Notes under the pieces: model-generated
Told to the model about the DNA's origin: nothing
Databases searched by the model: none
Seen by the model: the letters and a program-made list of their open reading frames with translations, nothing else
In this document: positions 1 through 11,800 of the stretch, piece by piece
Position numbering within the stretch: position 1 is the stretch's first letter
How the letters are laid out: each line of letters starts with the position of its first letter
Program-made: the position numbers and the translations under genes
Assembly: GCA_023159155.1 (NCBI GenBank)
Contig: JAJNNX010000046.1
Location: 372,001 to 436,000, forward strand
Source: Ustulina deusta
Taxonomy: Eukaryota; Ascomycota; Sordariomycetes; Xylariales; Xylariaceae
Reading direction: 5' to 3'
DNA: 64,000 nucleotides

Positions 1-1
1 G

Positions 2-988
2 GGACACGGATTCTTCGCTCAAGAACTTCCCCGTCTTTCGAATGCCCTTAGGTACCTAGGCATTAGTCCGACCCCTCGATGGGTTGATGCGGCAAACCGA
101 GAGCTCGAAGCGTGGTGCAAAGAGTTGAGCGATGCTACTATACGAGATCTTCGGGAATCAACGCCATTGCCCGACTCGGCCGACGATCCGGTAGTCGTGC
201 GGGCACTCCTTTCGGGGTATGAAAAGGAAAAGGAGATGCATGGGCAAAATTCTCCTCTTCATTCAACTACCCTACTAAACCCAGAGCTATCCGTCGCCTG
301 TGAGGTTTTTGACCACATATTAGCTGGCCAGGAAACCACTGGCGTGGCCTTGACTTATCTTTCTCATCACCTCTCTCAGTCTCTCGACCTGCAGAAAGAC
401 CTGCGAAACGAAGTTCTGTCCCTGAAGCCCAGCATGATCTTACAGGGTGGCAGGATAGCAATGCCGGACCCTAAACAACTGCACAGTTTGCCGAAGCTTC
501 ATGCCATGATACTAGAGACTATCAGGCGCTACGCGCCTGCTGGTGGCCCAGAGCCGAGGGTAGTCCCGTTTCCATCTTGTTGTATAGGGCCGTACGAGAT
601 ACCTGGCGGTACCCGCATATCCGCATCCGCATATAACCTCCATCGAGATGAGCAGGCTTATCCAAGTTCCGAACGGTGGGACTATACACGCTGGCTAGCA
701 GACAAAGGGGGCAAGGAGGCTGCTAACAAGCAGTTCTGGGGTTTCTCTAGCGGAGGTAGAATGTGCCTCGGCTCGAACTTCGCCATACACGGTTCGTATT
801 ACGCATCATATAGCCGATAGTGCATCTGCTAACTAGGCTCCCGTGCGCTAGACATGAAGCTCACTATCGCAGCGATATACTCTAATTTCACTAGTCATAT
901 CGTTGATGACAGAGGGATTGAGCAAACCGACATGTACACGGGGCATCCGAAGAGCAATGCTCTGTATCTGAGATACGAAAGAATCTGA
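2..988 (+). CDS. Cytochrome P450 monooxygenase, C-terminal part (5' end outside window)
   Basis: Heme-thiolate monooxygenase that would hydroxylate or otherwise oxidise a small substrate at the ER membrane. The frame is open from base 2, so the N-terminus and membrane anchor lie outside the window. Visible motifs in order are the I-helix AGQETTG, the K-helix ExxR (ETIRR), a PERF-like SERW segment, and the heme loop FSSGGRMCLG, which fits FxxGxRxCxG. An intron at 792-851 (GT..AG, CTAAC branch site) interrupts the gene just after the heme loop. Splicing gives NFAIHDMKLTIAAIYSNF and a normal P450 tail ending at the stop 986-988. All catalytic elements in the visible part are intact. I cannot assign a CYP family. 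It lies tail to tail with the peroxidase gene and could be a tailoring enzyme of the RiPP locus, but that link is by position only. Confidence 0.93.
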
Positions 989-1207
989 AATTCGGGACCC
1001 TATTCTAGTGATTTCACCTAGTAATATACAAAACACTGTCCTTGCTCTAGAAGTAGCCATGCGACACAACACGTATGTAATGATAGCAACCCAAGAAGGT
1101 TGCCTTGATTCGTAGTAGTCGTTGGGTACTTGGTTGCTACCAACAATCCGCCTCGGTGTGACCACATAGCTTAGAAACCGGCGAAGTGGCATTGATCCAA
1201 CGGTAGA

Positions 1208-2365
1208 TCAACCAAGATGCCAACCCCGACCCAATCCCCGCTTTGATGGACTAGTATTTGCTTCAGTGTAGAGTCTAGTGGCGTTTCGAATTGTGTCCGT
1301 TGCATGGAAAATGGTGTCGAGAGAGACTGATTGTTCTGTCTTTTTCCACCCTAGAGCAGTCGGAAGTCGTTCGTTTTCTAAGGTGTAAATTTAGTTAGAG
1401 AATTTTCATTCATGATTGCAGGCCTTAGTTAGTTCGCTCGCTAGCGACCAGCGACCACACGTACCGAAGAAGTACTCCACCAAGGTCCTATTCACCGTGA
1501 TGGTGTCTGTGTCGCCAAAGGCAATGACAGGGGCCACCACCTCGCCGAGACTGAATTCTTCTGTCACCAGAGTAAAGACGTATGTCGGGTTGAATGCCTT
1601 GGAGCTCAGCTGACGTGCGACCTTGGCATTGGCTAGCATGCTGGCGTTCAGAACCGGGGCCGCCCACCATTTTTTGGTCTCGTCGAATACGGTCTGGTTG
1701 AAGACGTGGTTGTTCCCGAAGTAAGCGTCGGAGCGACTGTCAAGTTTTAGGTTCTAGGTTGTGTGGAGAGGGAGGGGTTGGCTTGGACTTGGGATAGAAT
1801 CATCTGTATTATGCTGATGCTGAACTTGGCAACTGACCTGAGACTGGCATCATGCTCGAGAAGGTTGTGTTGATTGAGATGGCCCCTAGAGTCATTATTA
1901 GCTATGCATATAGCTTTCAACTAGCCTTGTGTTACATTCACCATTGCTGGTGTGTTAGATAAATATATTTATGACTTTGAAGGGGAATAGGTAAGCGATG
2001 TCGATATGTCATACAGTGTGAAGTAAGTGGCATTCGGCTCTGGGTTGGCAATAATAGCTTGATCAAACATGATATTGGCCAGCGTTGGATTGAAGTTCAA
2101 TGCTTCGTTCAAGGCATTAACAGCGTTTTCTCGTGTGATGTTCCCGCCGTCACGCTGGATGAACCCATGGTTTGCTAATGTATTCATCATCGGACACGGG
2201 CCACGAACTATGAGAGGTTAGCATGCCGTCGAGATAGCACTCACGGGTCTTCATACGGTCTCCGGGGCCGGCTGGGGCCCAGGCGTGATCATTTTGAGAA
2301 CTCTCGGGCGTCTGGCTAGCAACACGGCCGAATAACAAAGCGAGAGCGAGAGCTGGGAGTTGCAT
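1208..2365 (-). CDS. Secreted heme-thiolate peroxidase (chloroperoxidase / unspecific peroxygenase family)
   Basis: Peroxide-dependent oxidase or peroxygenase of the Peroxidase_2 (PF01328) family, probably secreted. Five exons (2365-2245, 2207-2015, 1885-1838, 1736-1465, 1377-1208) total 804 nt, giving 267 aa. The start ATG at 2365 is followed by a hydrophobic signal peptide (MQLPALALALLFGRVAS). The proximal heme ligand motif PCP is at about residues 44-46 within RGPCPMMNTLANHGF, and the catalytic EHD is at about 115-117 within LLEHDASLSRSD. Both are rebuilt only after splicing, which supports the model. Several N-x-S/T sites suggest glycosylation. Length fits the short-type enzymes. The first intron is only 37 bp (2208-2244). 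Its promoter side holds the CGG repeats at 2584-2620. A role on the neighbouring RiPP is an inference; it could also be an independent extracellular oxidase. Confidence 0.92.
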
Positions 2366-2583
2366 GACTGATGAATCGTACTACGATAATGGAATGTTGT
2401 CGATTGCGTTGCTCAGATGTGTATAGTATAAGATATAGCATAAAAAGAGAGAGAGAGAAGAAGAAGTAAACCAGAGGATTCATCAATTAAATATTACTTT
2501 CTAGCTTGCCGCCTTGACCACGGGGAATTGCTAGTTAGGACTGAGGTGCTGTGTCCTGTTGAAACGCGTAAATCTACGGAGTA

Positions 2584-2620
2584 TACGCGGATTAAATACG
2601 CGGATTATATGCGCGTATTT
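2584..2620. promoter_or_regulatory. CGG direct repeat overlapping an inverted repeat, possible Zn2Cys6 binding site
   Basis: The 11-mer TACGCGGATTA occurs twice, 13 bp apart (2584-2594 and 2597-2607). AAATACGCG (2594-2602) also pairs perfectly with CGCGTATTT (2612-2620) across a 9-nt gap. CGG triplets in direct or inverted arrangement are the usual half-sites of Zn2Cys6 factors. The element lies about 220 bp upstream of the peroxidase start codon and downstream of the Zn2Cys6 gene's 3' end. I did not find the same 11-mer in the promoters of the UstYa or precursor genes by eye. Function is inferred. Confidence 0.35.
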
Positions 2621-2852
2621 TGGTTTAACATCTATGCTTAGCAAGAGAGTCCGCGCATTGAGTAATTCATTTAACATGACATATAGCGTTTTTATGCTTG
2701 TCTCTTGTAGGTTTTAGACTAATCCATGTGAATACAGAATCTAGATAGCCCTCGCAACCGTGATTTTGACATCAACATTAACTAATTTGGTGGGGTCTCA
2801 CAACGGGTCGTGGTGTAGTTCTCTGATGGCATGCATAAACATATAATTAATG

Positions 2853-4079
2853 TTAGGCCAAGATATGCAGCTCCTCCTGAGCCCCAGGCCCAAATACCAG
2901 ATTCCGCACCCACAACAGCTGGCTCGCATAACTTGGCCCCAACACACTGCAGATCGTATGCAAGAACCGATACCCAGCATCGCGGATCTGCCACAGGGTT
3001 TTGGAATGATGCAGAAGAGCTGTGTAGTGGGCGAGGATGACCAGTGCTTGTGGCAAGCGCTTCACAACCAAGTCATTGAACTTTGCCTCGACGCAGATAG
3101 ACCAAATAAATGCCATCTGGTGCATGCGAATTTGCGTCTTTGCGGCTGCTACTTCGTCCAGCCCAACTTGTAATAGTTCTACGGCCCCAAGACACGCCTT
3201 CAGGGTCTCCTCATCCAAACCATGCGACTCTTTGACCCAGCGGCGGAGGTCCTCTAACTCGGTCCCATGTGCCTTCCTGGGCCTCTGAATGCCAGAAAAA
3301 ACGAAGAGCGGCCATAGCTCTGATTCAGGTAGGACTTCCCATGAACCGGATGCGATGGCTCGCAGGCCACGATGGACTTGCACATAATGGCAGTAATTGT
3401 CCAGGAGCACGGCACCATCAGACTCGAGGCCTGCCAGTGCGTCTACGAGCATGTGACGGCCAAGAATGGACGAGAAGAGCAGCGCAGCCGAACAGTTCGT
3501 TTCATTGATAAGCAATCGTTCCGAGTTGAAGATGGTGATTGCCTGGGTTTGAAGCTGAACGGCCTCGGAGAGATAGAGGCCCGACTTCTCTGGTCTCACC
3601 ACGGCCAAATGACGGGAGGAAATAGCCAGCATCGCATGAAGCAGCCAGGGGAATTCGAGCCCCACTTTATTCGCCATCGTGGTCGCGATTGAGTCAAATT
3701 GATCGTCAAGTTCAGGGACTGCAATTGATAATTTGTAGTGTAGGAGAAACTCCATGTGATTCATATTCACGGCAGGACCCTGAGCTGAATTCGGACCCGG
3801 GATGGGGAGCTCATTCGTCCAGTGAGGGTCATGTGGTCCCAAGACGTCTGCCGCTGCCAGCGGGATAAAGCTCGGGCTGTGAGCTCCCTCTGAACGACTC
3901 GCGTTCCCTTGATCAGGAACGGCTGATTCTGTCGTTGCAGTTGAGGAACTCACATACTCGCAATTTCGATGAGTGATAGTGCAGTGTGCACATGTTGGTC
4001 GTTTTTCATCACACTTGATGTGGCGGCGTTTGCATTCTTGGCAACCAAGGCGGGATTTCTTGTGTCTTCGACGATTCAT
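2853..4079 (-). CDS. Zn(II)2Cys6 transcription factor
   Basis: Fungus-specific DNA-binding regulator, 408 aa, encoded without an intron. The N-terminal binuclear cluster is at about residues 13-40: GCQECKRRHIKCDEKRPTC followed by AHC and a final Cys, with a basic run (RRRHKKSR) in front. The rest is an acidic, helix-rich regulatory region without recognisable catalytic motifs. Size and the HKKSRxGCxECKRRHIKCDE start resemble the UPC2-like group of about 400-residue factors rather than the longer Gal4-like ones with a fungal_trans domain. It is divergent from the bZIP gene across a 2.2-kb gap. It could be the pathway regulator of the adjacent RiPP locus, since fungal clusters often carry one, but the target is not shown by the sequence. 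Confidence 0.9.
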   Translation of the reverse strand: MNRRRHKKSRLGCQECKRRHIKCDEKRPTCAHCTITHRNCEYVSSSTATTESAVPDQGNASRSEGAHSPSFIPLAAADVLGPHDPHWTNELPIPGPNSAQGPAVNMNHMEFLLHYKLSIAVPELDDQFDSIATTMANKVGLEFPWLLHAMLAISSRHLAVVRPEKSGLYLSEAVQLQTQAITIFNSERLLINETNCSAALLFSSILGRHMLVDALAGLESDGAVLLDNYCHYVQVHRGLRAIASGSWEVLPESELWPLFVFSGIQRPRKAHGTELEDLRRWVKESHGLDEETLKACLGAVELLQVGLDEVAAAKTQIRMHQMAFIWSICVEAKFNDLVVKRLPQALVILAHYTALLHHSKTLWQIRDAGYRFLHTICSVLGPSYASQLLWVRNLVFGPGAQEELHILA

Positions 4080-6270
4080 TTGAATTCTGCTGGTATCTCA
4101 CGGGAGTAGTTTTACGACGGATCCGCGGATCATCAGGTCGGCCTTAGAGAGGACGGCAGCACAGTCTTCGCCTGCCGTACGAAAAGAAATGGGTATCGAA
4201 TACGCACGGACTCGCCCTCTTCTTCACACTGCTGATTGGCTTGGCGAACCGGATAGTGGACCATGCTAGATGGGGCGGAGGTTTGAATCCTACAATTGGG
4301 TTGCATCCTTTGTTTCACGTAGTTTGCCATTGGCCCTTTCAAGTTGGAGTATCATTAATAAAACGTCTTGGTACAATATATATTGGATATTCTCTTGTTA
4401 TTGTTCACAAGTGGACTATTTCGAAGACAGCGGAAACAAGGAGACTAAAAGAAGTGACGAGAGCGGACGTGGCCGTCATCTCCAAACTATGCTCGTCTCC
4501 CCAATACCCGGATGAGACTCTACGATGGCAGTGGCCTAGCATAGTATGCCGTTGCGGTATGTCATAAACCCCTAGAAGCATGTGCAGCAAATTAAAAAGC
4601 TTTTTCTTGTCGGGTTGAGTCAAGGATCTTACATGGCAGCCTAGCTTGGCTTCGTTGTGTATCAAGATAGCTCCAAGCGTATGCAACCAATGCAAATTAC
4701 GACATACATTGCCTTCAGCGGTTCAATTTATTTCTTTCTTTCTTCAAACGGTGTGTCTTGATCACCCCGTCACTCTGCGCTAGAACTTCACAGCGCTCGA
4801 TATTCCAGTCGATCTGGCGTACACTGGCTCTCCCCGACTGGTTCAAGAATAGATACAAGCCTCAAGTGCGCATTCTACAAACTCTCCTAGTTATCCTTAC
4901 CACTATCCTCGCTACAGAATATTTGCCAACATTTGTCACGAAACTGTAGGTAATGCTTCCGATTAATTAGTTTTTTGCTCCTGACGAACCTAGATCTTCT
5001 TCCCACCCCAATAATACTATCTTGACAACCAATTCACGAAACAAAGTCACTCGCCATCGCCTATCAACCCTTGACTGAGCACGCAACCTGATTTGCTCAA
5101 TGGCGAAGCTTGAAGGCCGGCGAAGTTCTGAATTGCGTGAGGTCCTTCTCGACCGTGTTCACGGCAGAATTATTCGAAACAATTTTAGTCGTATGCTTTA
5201 GAGCGGCCTACGACTTGATGACTTTACTGATTTTTTGAGTCATCTACTAATTATGTTTTATTGGTGCTGGTCATAAAACTAGTAAACTACATTTCTTTAT
5301 GATCTGAATGCTTGTTTCCTTAACTTTTCAATTATTTCCTTCGATACCACTAACTTGGGAAAGCCTAATCAACAAGTAATTTGGCGGCCGCGCCATTTAA
5401 ATTACCGTATTGAACAAATAAGACCAAACTTGTGTCCGAAGTTTCAATTGAGACCCCCATTTTGTTGCTTCATTAACCAGCAGTTGGTCTTTCTCGTTTT
5501 TGTTCATCAAAGTCCCGATTCGGACTCGGGTTTTTCGGTGCCCGACAGCAGATGATCCTAGCGGACTTATCGGGGATATGAAGGTGATAGGCGGGGCTAT
5601 GGTTGGATGGGCGCGATCAGCATGGGTATACCTTAAGTACCTAGTCTGCTGAGCCCCTGAGTGCCCCACAGTAGAGATTTATTAGGAAACAGCTCACAGT
5701 TAGCAACTCTAGCTCATCAACAACACGTAATCGGATAATAGAACTATGCTGTGAACATGCTCGTCATTACTCCCACCCATTCTGGAGATAACTCTCTACG
5801 ATGGCTTGAAGAGGGGAGCGTATGTTATTTCATAACCCACCGCCCGGGGATGCCTGATATATTTGGTATTATCTTGGTATTATCTCTTCTTCCCTTTTTT
5901 TTTTGGTTGGTACTTCAAACCTAACGCTATTTTAATGCGAAACGAATAGCCGTGTACCAGCATCCATCAATGAGGACTTCCGTTCGGCGATCGCTGAAGT
6001 AAACATGGGCATCATCTTTTAGGCACCTGCTCCACGCCATCCATCTACATGAGCTTGGCAATGTCTATCTCAATGCAGTGAGCAAGCACTACCATTGGTA
6101 AGCCACTCGAATATAATTATCTAGACACTGCCGTGCCCAATACGGCGCGTCTTGGCTACAAAGGCGAGCTCACAACCCCCGTCGCCATCCCACAGTACCT
6201 ACTCTGCTGCTTTGCCCCCGGCGTAGTCTTCCCATTGAGCAGACCCGGATCTCACAAGGTGTTCGGCACT
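4080..6270. other. Divergent intergenic region, no supported gene
   Basis: Spacer of 2.2 kb between the start codons of the Zn2Cys6 and bZIP genes, so it holds both promoters. It is AT-rich with T-runs (for example around 5891-5902) and CTTT repeats near 4732. Short ORFs here have no recognisable motif and no convincing splice partners. Confidence 0.6.
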
Positions 6271-7469
6271 ATGCAATCAACGGCTCTACCAAGCAGGGCA
6301 CCAAAGCGCCGCGCTCAGAATGCTACCGCTCAGCGCATCTACCGTACGCATTTCGCATCGATGCATAAACAGCTTGACCACACATGCTAACGGTTGAGAT
6401 ACTAGGTGCAAGGCAAAAGCAAAAGATGCAAAGACTTGAAGCCCTGACCATCGCAGCCCTGACACCCGCCCCGTCATTCGCGGGAGATGCATTTAATATC
6501 AGTCGGCTGCATCAAGACAAACAGCAGGCTCTCCAACTGCAATTGCCCGTCTGCACAGGACAGGCCTTGGCGGGTCCTTCTACTGATCAGTCGGACAGGG
6601 GACAAGTCTATCAACCTGACGACGCCAATTACGATCTGTTCCCGCGTGTTCATGCTCTCCTGACTTCATGCACGCCGAGGGAACGTCGGACATACCAGAT
6701 TGTCGTGATGCGCGAGCGTTTCAGCATACGCGACGTCATCAAGTACGGGCTCATCAGGCTTGGCTACGCTATGAATTCTCACCTATTCGAGAGCGCTAAG
6801 CATGCTTCTACGCGAGTCTGGATCGGCCACGTTCTCGCTGTTGTGGGCGACATCGATATCATTGCCGTTCTAGCCGCGGGCATAAAGTTACTCGCGAGTC
6901 TCCCCCTACCGTCGACACTACTCGACGGGGACGACGACGACATGATGCGGCGCATCGCGTTCGCCACACAATCCCACGCCGTTGCGAATATGAACCGCAT
7001 CACCCTCACTCCGATAGCCCTAGGGTCGGCCTTGTTCGCCAATGCGATGCTCCTAGGCATTCCGATTAGCACCATGATGGACAACGAGGACGTACCTCTG
7101 CAACCGCGGGCACTGCAGTGTATGAAGCCAGATCTCGTGCCGACGCCCGCCCAGATTGCCATTCCCCATCATCCCAGTTTTGATGTTATTCCTTGGCCGG
7201 ATTTCCGCTCTAACGTCTGCATTGCTCTCGCCCAGAACCCCCCATCGATCGACGACGATGAGCTCTGTCTCGATTTAATGAACGATGGTGTGCGTTGCTG
7301 GGGCTCAACCACCGGAGATTCGCTGCAGGGCAGGGGCAAAGGCGCACCCTGGGACCAGCGTAGTTGGGAGGCTGCCCCCTGGTTCCTCGAGAAGTGGGCC
7401 ATGTTCACTGGTGGGAGAAACGGTGACATGTGGAAAAACAGTGAATGGTGGAGGTCTATGCGCGACTGA
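6271..7469 (+). CDS. bZIP transcription factor with C-terminal DUF3425
   Basis: AP-1-like nuclear regulator, 378 aa, from two exons (6271-6343, 6406-7469; intron 6344-6405 with GCTAAC branch site). Splicing joins the basic region KRRAQNATAQRIYR to ARQKQKMQRLEAL, giving the invariant N-x7-R of bZIP proteins at residues 17-25. The zipper is short: few heptad leucines follow, as in many DUF3425 proteins. The C-terminal third carries the DUF3425 pattern (PTPAQIAIPHHPSFDVIPW, then a DELCLDL segment, then WDQRSWEAAPWFLEKW). The ATG at 6271 was chosen because it is the first in-frame ATG before the basic region; an upstream exon cannot be excluded. It is a second regulator next to the Zn2Cys6 gene, plausible for cluster control but unproven. 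Confidence 0.85.
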
Positions 7470-7581
7470 AATGGAATACCTAGATAATTACATGAGAGCA
7501 AGAGAGGAATCCCACAAGGGCCACGCCAGAGTGGTTATTGCTCCGTATCGGAAATCACCCTCGGTCTTAATTCTCCGATCG

Positions 7582-8814
7582 TCATAGATATGGCCCAACC
7601 TGCTTTTCAGTCCAGTCCCAGTATTCCTTTCCTAGGGCTTCCTCGCACAGATCCTTTCTAGCCTTACCTGGTCGTCCGTGTGGGCTAACTACAAGTTGTC
7701 ACATAAGCCGTCAGACTGAATTTTCTTTCCCCCTTTGTTTAGTAATCTGGGAGGATGCACGTACCGAAGGCACCGTTTTCAACCCTAGGGTCTAGCCCGG
7801 CGTATAGCTCCGTATATGCGCCGTACTTAGGTTCTTTACCTAAAATCTTCTAGAATGGATCTTAGCACACTACCCAGCTTAGAAGTTCCCGGGCCTTCCT
7901 CGTTGAGCTGATGAACTCACCACAAGACGGGATTGCCAGCCGGGCATTGTGCGTTGTAGCTCTGTTGGGAATATCCCCGGGTGAAGAGACTAGGATATTT
8001 CGGATTAGTTTCTTGCTCGACAAGATGATAACGATGGCCGAGGAGCCAGAACGTCCACTCACCACATGGAGCACACCCTCCCCGTCGCGCTCGCTTCGCC
8101 TGGCGGCCTCGCATGAATGCAGAATATTGCCAGCTTTACTGCGCTCGTACTTTTGCCACTGGTCTTCGTCTCTCTTGTAATCCATGTTGGAGAAGTCAAT
8201 GGCAGGCTTAGGGGCGCTGTCGGCTGCCGCTGACGAAACCCAGACCACACGAACAGAATGTTGCGGGGCCGATCTCGCCGTCGCGGCCAGGGTCGGATTG
8301 AGGCAGCGAGTGAATAAAAACGTTCCAATGCTGTTGACGCCCAACTGTAATTCATAGCCCTGAACCGTCTTAGAGCCCACAGGCGGTGTCATGACGCCGG
8401 CGTTGTTAAAGAGGACGTCAAGACGCTGTTCCTTTGCGAGGAAGTCGTCAGCCGACTTCTTGATCGTCGCTAGGTCACTGAGGTCGAGGTAGAGGTAGGC
8501 TAGCTCGCCCTTGGAGGTCGGATAGAGCTGGCGGACTTCTTCGATAGCCTTCTTTGCCTTAGACTCGGATCGTGCTGCCACGTATACTTTGGCATGCTTG
8601 GAGTATAATATCTTGACGAGCTCTTTACCCAGACCACTGTTCGCTCCAGTCACAATAAAGACCTGTCATGACAAATAATAGGTCAGGAAAACCACCTAGT
8701 TTCACAAGGCGACACCCAAGCGCAAGTTCAACTCACCTTGCCTTCCTGGGAACCAAGGTTCTGTTCGGTCAAGAGTGGTTCCCCGGGGAACATATGCTTT
8801 AATGTGCTAGCCAT
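7582..8814 (-). CDS. Short-chain dehydrogenase/reductase
   Basis: NAD(P)-dependent oxidoreductase of the classical/extended SDR type similar to fungal retinol-dehydrogenase-like proteins, 312 aa. Five exons: 8814-8737, 8662-8063, 7989-7921, 7849-7765, 7688-7582, together 939 nt. The Rossmann motif TGANSGLG is at about 31-38, NNAG at 112-115, the catalytic Ser in VSSAAAD at about 169-170, and YxxxK (YERSK) at 198-202. Splicing restores the PG segment SLHPGIFPTEL after the active site and the conserved tail KEPKYGAYTELYAGL ... KEYWDWTEKQV. Nothing essential is missing. It is convergent with the bZIP gene. The substrate is unknown; it may be a tailoring enzyme of the adjacent RiPP locus or an unrelated accessory enzyme. 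Confidence 0.92.
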
Positions 8815-11800
8815 CGTGCCCAAGTTGGTGTTGGTAGGCTACAACTGCGATCGGTGCAAATAAAATAGGAAGTTATTTGGAGGATAGGAGAAGAGGTAAG
8901 GAAGCAGGATGAGAAACACATCGTTGAGAGTCGTTGTTTCTATCCATTGGAGCTCTTTATATACTGTCGAAGCGAACTCCCCCAACCACGATTTCTTCGC
9001 CTTCAACCTATGTCGATTCACTAACCCAGCGGCGCAGCTGATGACAACGGATGCAGGGGACGTGAGCAACAAGGTCCGATCCGGAATAGCTTCATGCAAT
9101 CAACGTAAGCTGCAGCTAATGAATGACCCACAAGAGGCTATGAGTATCTAGTGACTTCACGCGATTGGCTTCACCCACACAGCATTCTAGCTTGGTATAG
9201 CATGAATGTCAGAATAAGCTGCCCTACCCGACTGACGTATACATATCAGCCTATCAGCAACATTGGCGGTAGGGTCGAGGACACAAGGGGGTCGATCCAA
9301 TAGCATGAGGCACTCATGTGAATGCTATAACCGCGAAATCATTCTGGATTTCCATATTAATCCCTCACAGCTCCAACGGTGGTAAGCACCTAGGCAGCCG
9401 CAGGCATTCGAGGGACACAACTGGACCACGTTATATTTTTGGTAGTATAATCGTGTAGCGCTTCAGTTCCGTCACATGGCGCGGTGTCGTGGTCTGAAGC
9501 TGGCGGTACTCTCAGACTAACCCTAGTCGACAAGTTGGAGCACTAGCGTAGAACTTCGCATTATATTAAAATTCTCGCATGTTAAACCATCTGCAAATAG
9601 AGTCTCCTATACTACTTGTGCCTCATGAGCCTAGGTATTTCCATCATAATACTTGGTCCTTATCTCTCGTAAGTTAAACTGAAATATCAACTTGCGTTAT
9701 CGTTTCTTTTTTCCGAGTTATAACAATATTTATAGCGTAATCACTATGTCGCCAAAGGAGGGATCATCAAGGCCAGGTATAGCGGTTATCAAGATATGTG
9801 ATTGTTAGTAAAGACACTTGCCTGTGGCCCAAGCACACTCAGTCCGATCAAGCCACTCGCCCTGCCACGCCATATTTATTTCACCCAAGACTTTAACAAC
9901 CTCTTCCATTAACTAGAACTATCGGTTGCGCCATAGCCAGACTGGGTGACGCTGACAACAGTTCTAATGTTCCTGATCAGACACATCTAATCTAGACTAA
10001 AGGGACTCCGCTTCAAGCGGCTGGAAGTGCGACTCAGGCACCGTGTGTCTTCTGTACGCGAATGAATCTATGATGATACTCTCACTAATATAACACACAA
10101 TCAAATTAGACGTTGATTGGTATAGCAGCATTGAAGGGTAGTTTTGAAGTTCCGGCGTGTTTAGATTTTCGTCAATCCCGACTTCCTGCTAGTCAGCGTA
10201 ATGGTATTCCTTGGTGTTAATCTCTCTGAAAATCTTTACTCTTTTTGCAGCGCTTACTTTCAATTCTTCTAGGGTATCAAATCGAGAAGCTGGAATTAAC
10301 TCGAGCTCTACGACTGATCTTGTGCCACTAAACTCCGAGCTGTGAAGAAAATGCGTCTAATACCCAGATATCCGATCGTCGTATTCGATTTGGCTTCCCG
10401 TCAATTGGAAAATTCGACTTCCTGTATGGAGCCCATAATTTGACTCTTCAAGCTAGTGAAAACAGTCATGTCAACCTTTCTCGCTGTAGATGTCAATTCC
10501 CGGCTTGAAGAGCCTTCACAGATAATCAAATGTACTTACGCTATTGCGATCAAAATCTCTGCTAGTAACAATTGTTTCCTTCAGTTCGTACCCCAAGACA
10601 CCTCTCAAGAGATTCGTATGATCCTGGCGCACAGAGTCTTACTTGCTACGAGCCAACTGCCCGACACGTTCTCATCCGTAATAGAAAGGGTGAAAGTGTG
10701 GCTTGAAGACCAAATTATTCAGCGTAATTGCGACTCCCCCATATTATCCTAGAGCCCGCCAAGAAAAGATTGAGATGTGAACTTGGTACGACGATAGAAT
10801 GGAACTTAAGCGAGTTTTCTGAGAGCGTACGATGTATGCTTTCTTCTTCGTTCTCCACTGGAATCCTGAGGCCATTAAGTTACACCTCAACCCGGTTGAT
10901 GCAGCATGCACATTTAGGAGGGCCCTCGAAGACTATTTCGACCTCGTAGAGTTCGCCGGCATCTCCAACTTCACTAGTCTCGTCATCGGTCGTCGTAGTG
11001 GGGGTCACAGGCTCGATCTCACTATCCAAGCAACAAAAAGCAGTAGAGCGGAGAGGATCTTCTGGTCGCTGGGCAGACTAGGATATTGTTATATTTAAGA
11101 AATATTTCTGCACGAATAAAGAGGGACACTTACACTAGCTGGTTGATCCGTTGTTTCTCCTCTGGTATTTTGGCAGCTGTTTGTTGAGATATACACCCAT
11201 GGCATTTAGTTTCGATTGTCCGGATGGGAGAGTTCTAGGATGCTTCTGAGTACTGGTACGACGAACTGCCAAGGTTTGAAAACTGGCTACCGAAGCGAGG
11301 CAGCCAAATTACATTGCTCAGACAACATCCGTCAATCCAGCTTGAATCTTGTGCTCTAGGCATGTACATTTGAAATCGGGCATTCATGCTCTAAGCTGTA
11401 ATATATGGTTGTATCCGTTTATGCAGGTGATCAAAGACAATTTGCAGAGTCAGTAAAGGTATTAGCTCCCCTAAAATGCCTTTGGTCCAATTAAAAACCT
11501 TCAACAGTTCCAATTTGCATGATGGGTTTCTTTGATGAAGAGAAATGGTTTTTAGCAATTTATCTATTCTAGGGCGTTCAAGACCAGCCCGACCTAATGA
11601 ACCAAAGTCTTGATCGAGAGCTGTGACAAGCATGCAGTCAAATTAGTCACTTCTCCCTACTGGTTTTGTAATGGGCTCAACACTGAAGCCGAAAATCGTT
11701 TTGCTCATCCATTCTAGTTCCTTATATTCTTGGCAGTCCTATCTGTTCCAACATAAAAGAGGTTGCATTGAAAGAGAAAACAACGTTCAGCGACCCCATT

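Noticed and set aside
4270..4310. tRNA-like GTTTGAATCC T-loop
   Set aside because: No matching D-arm, anticodon arm or acceptor stem could be paired around it.
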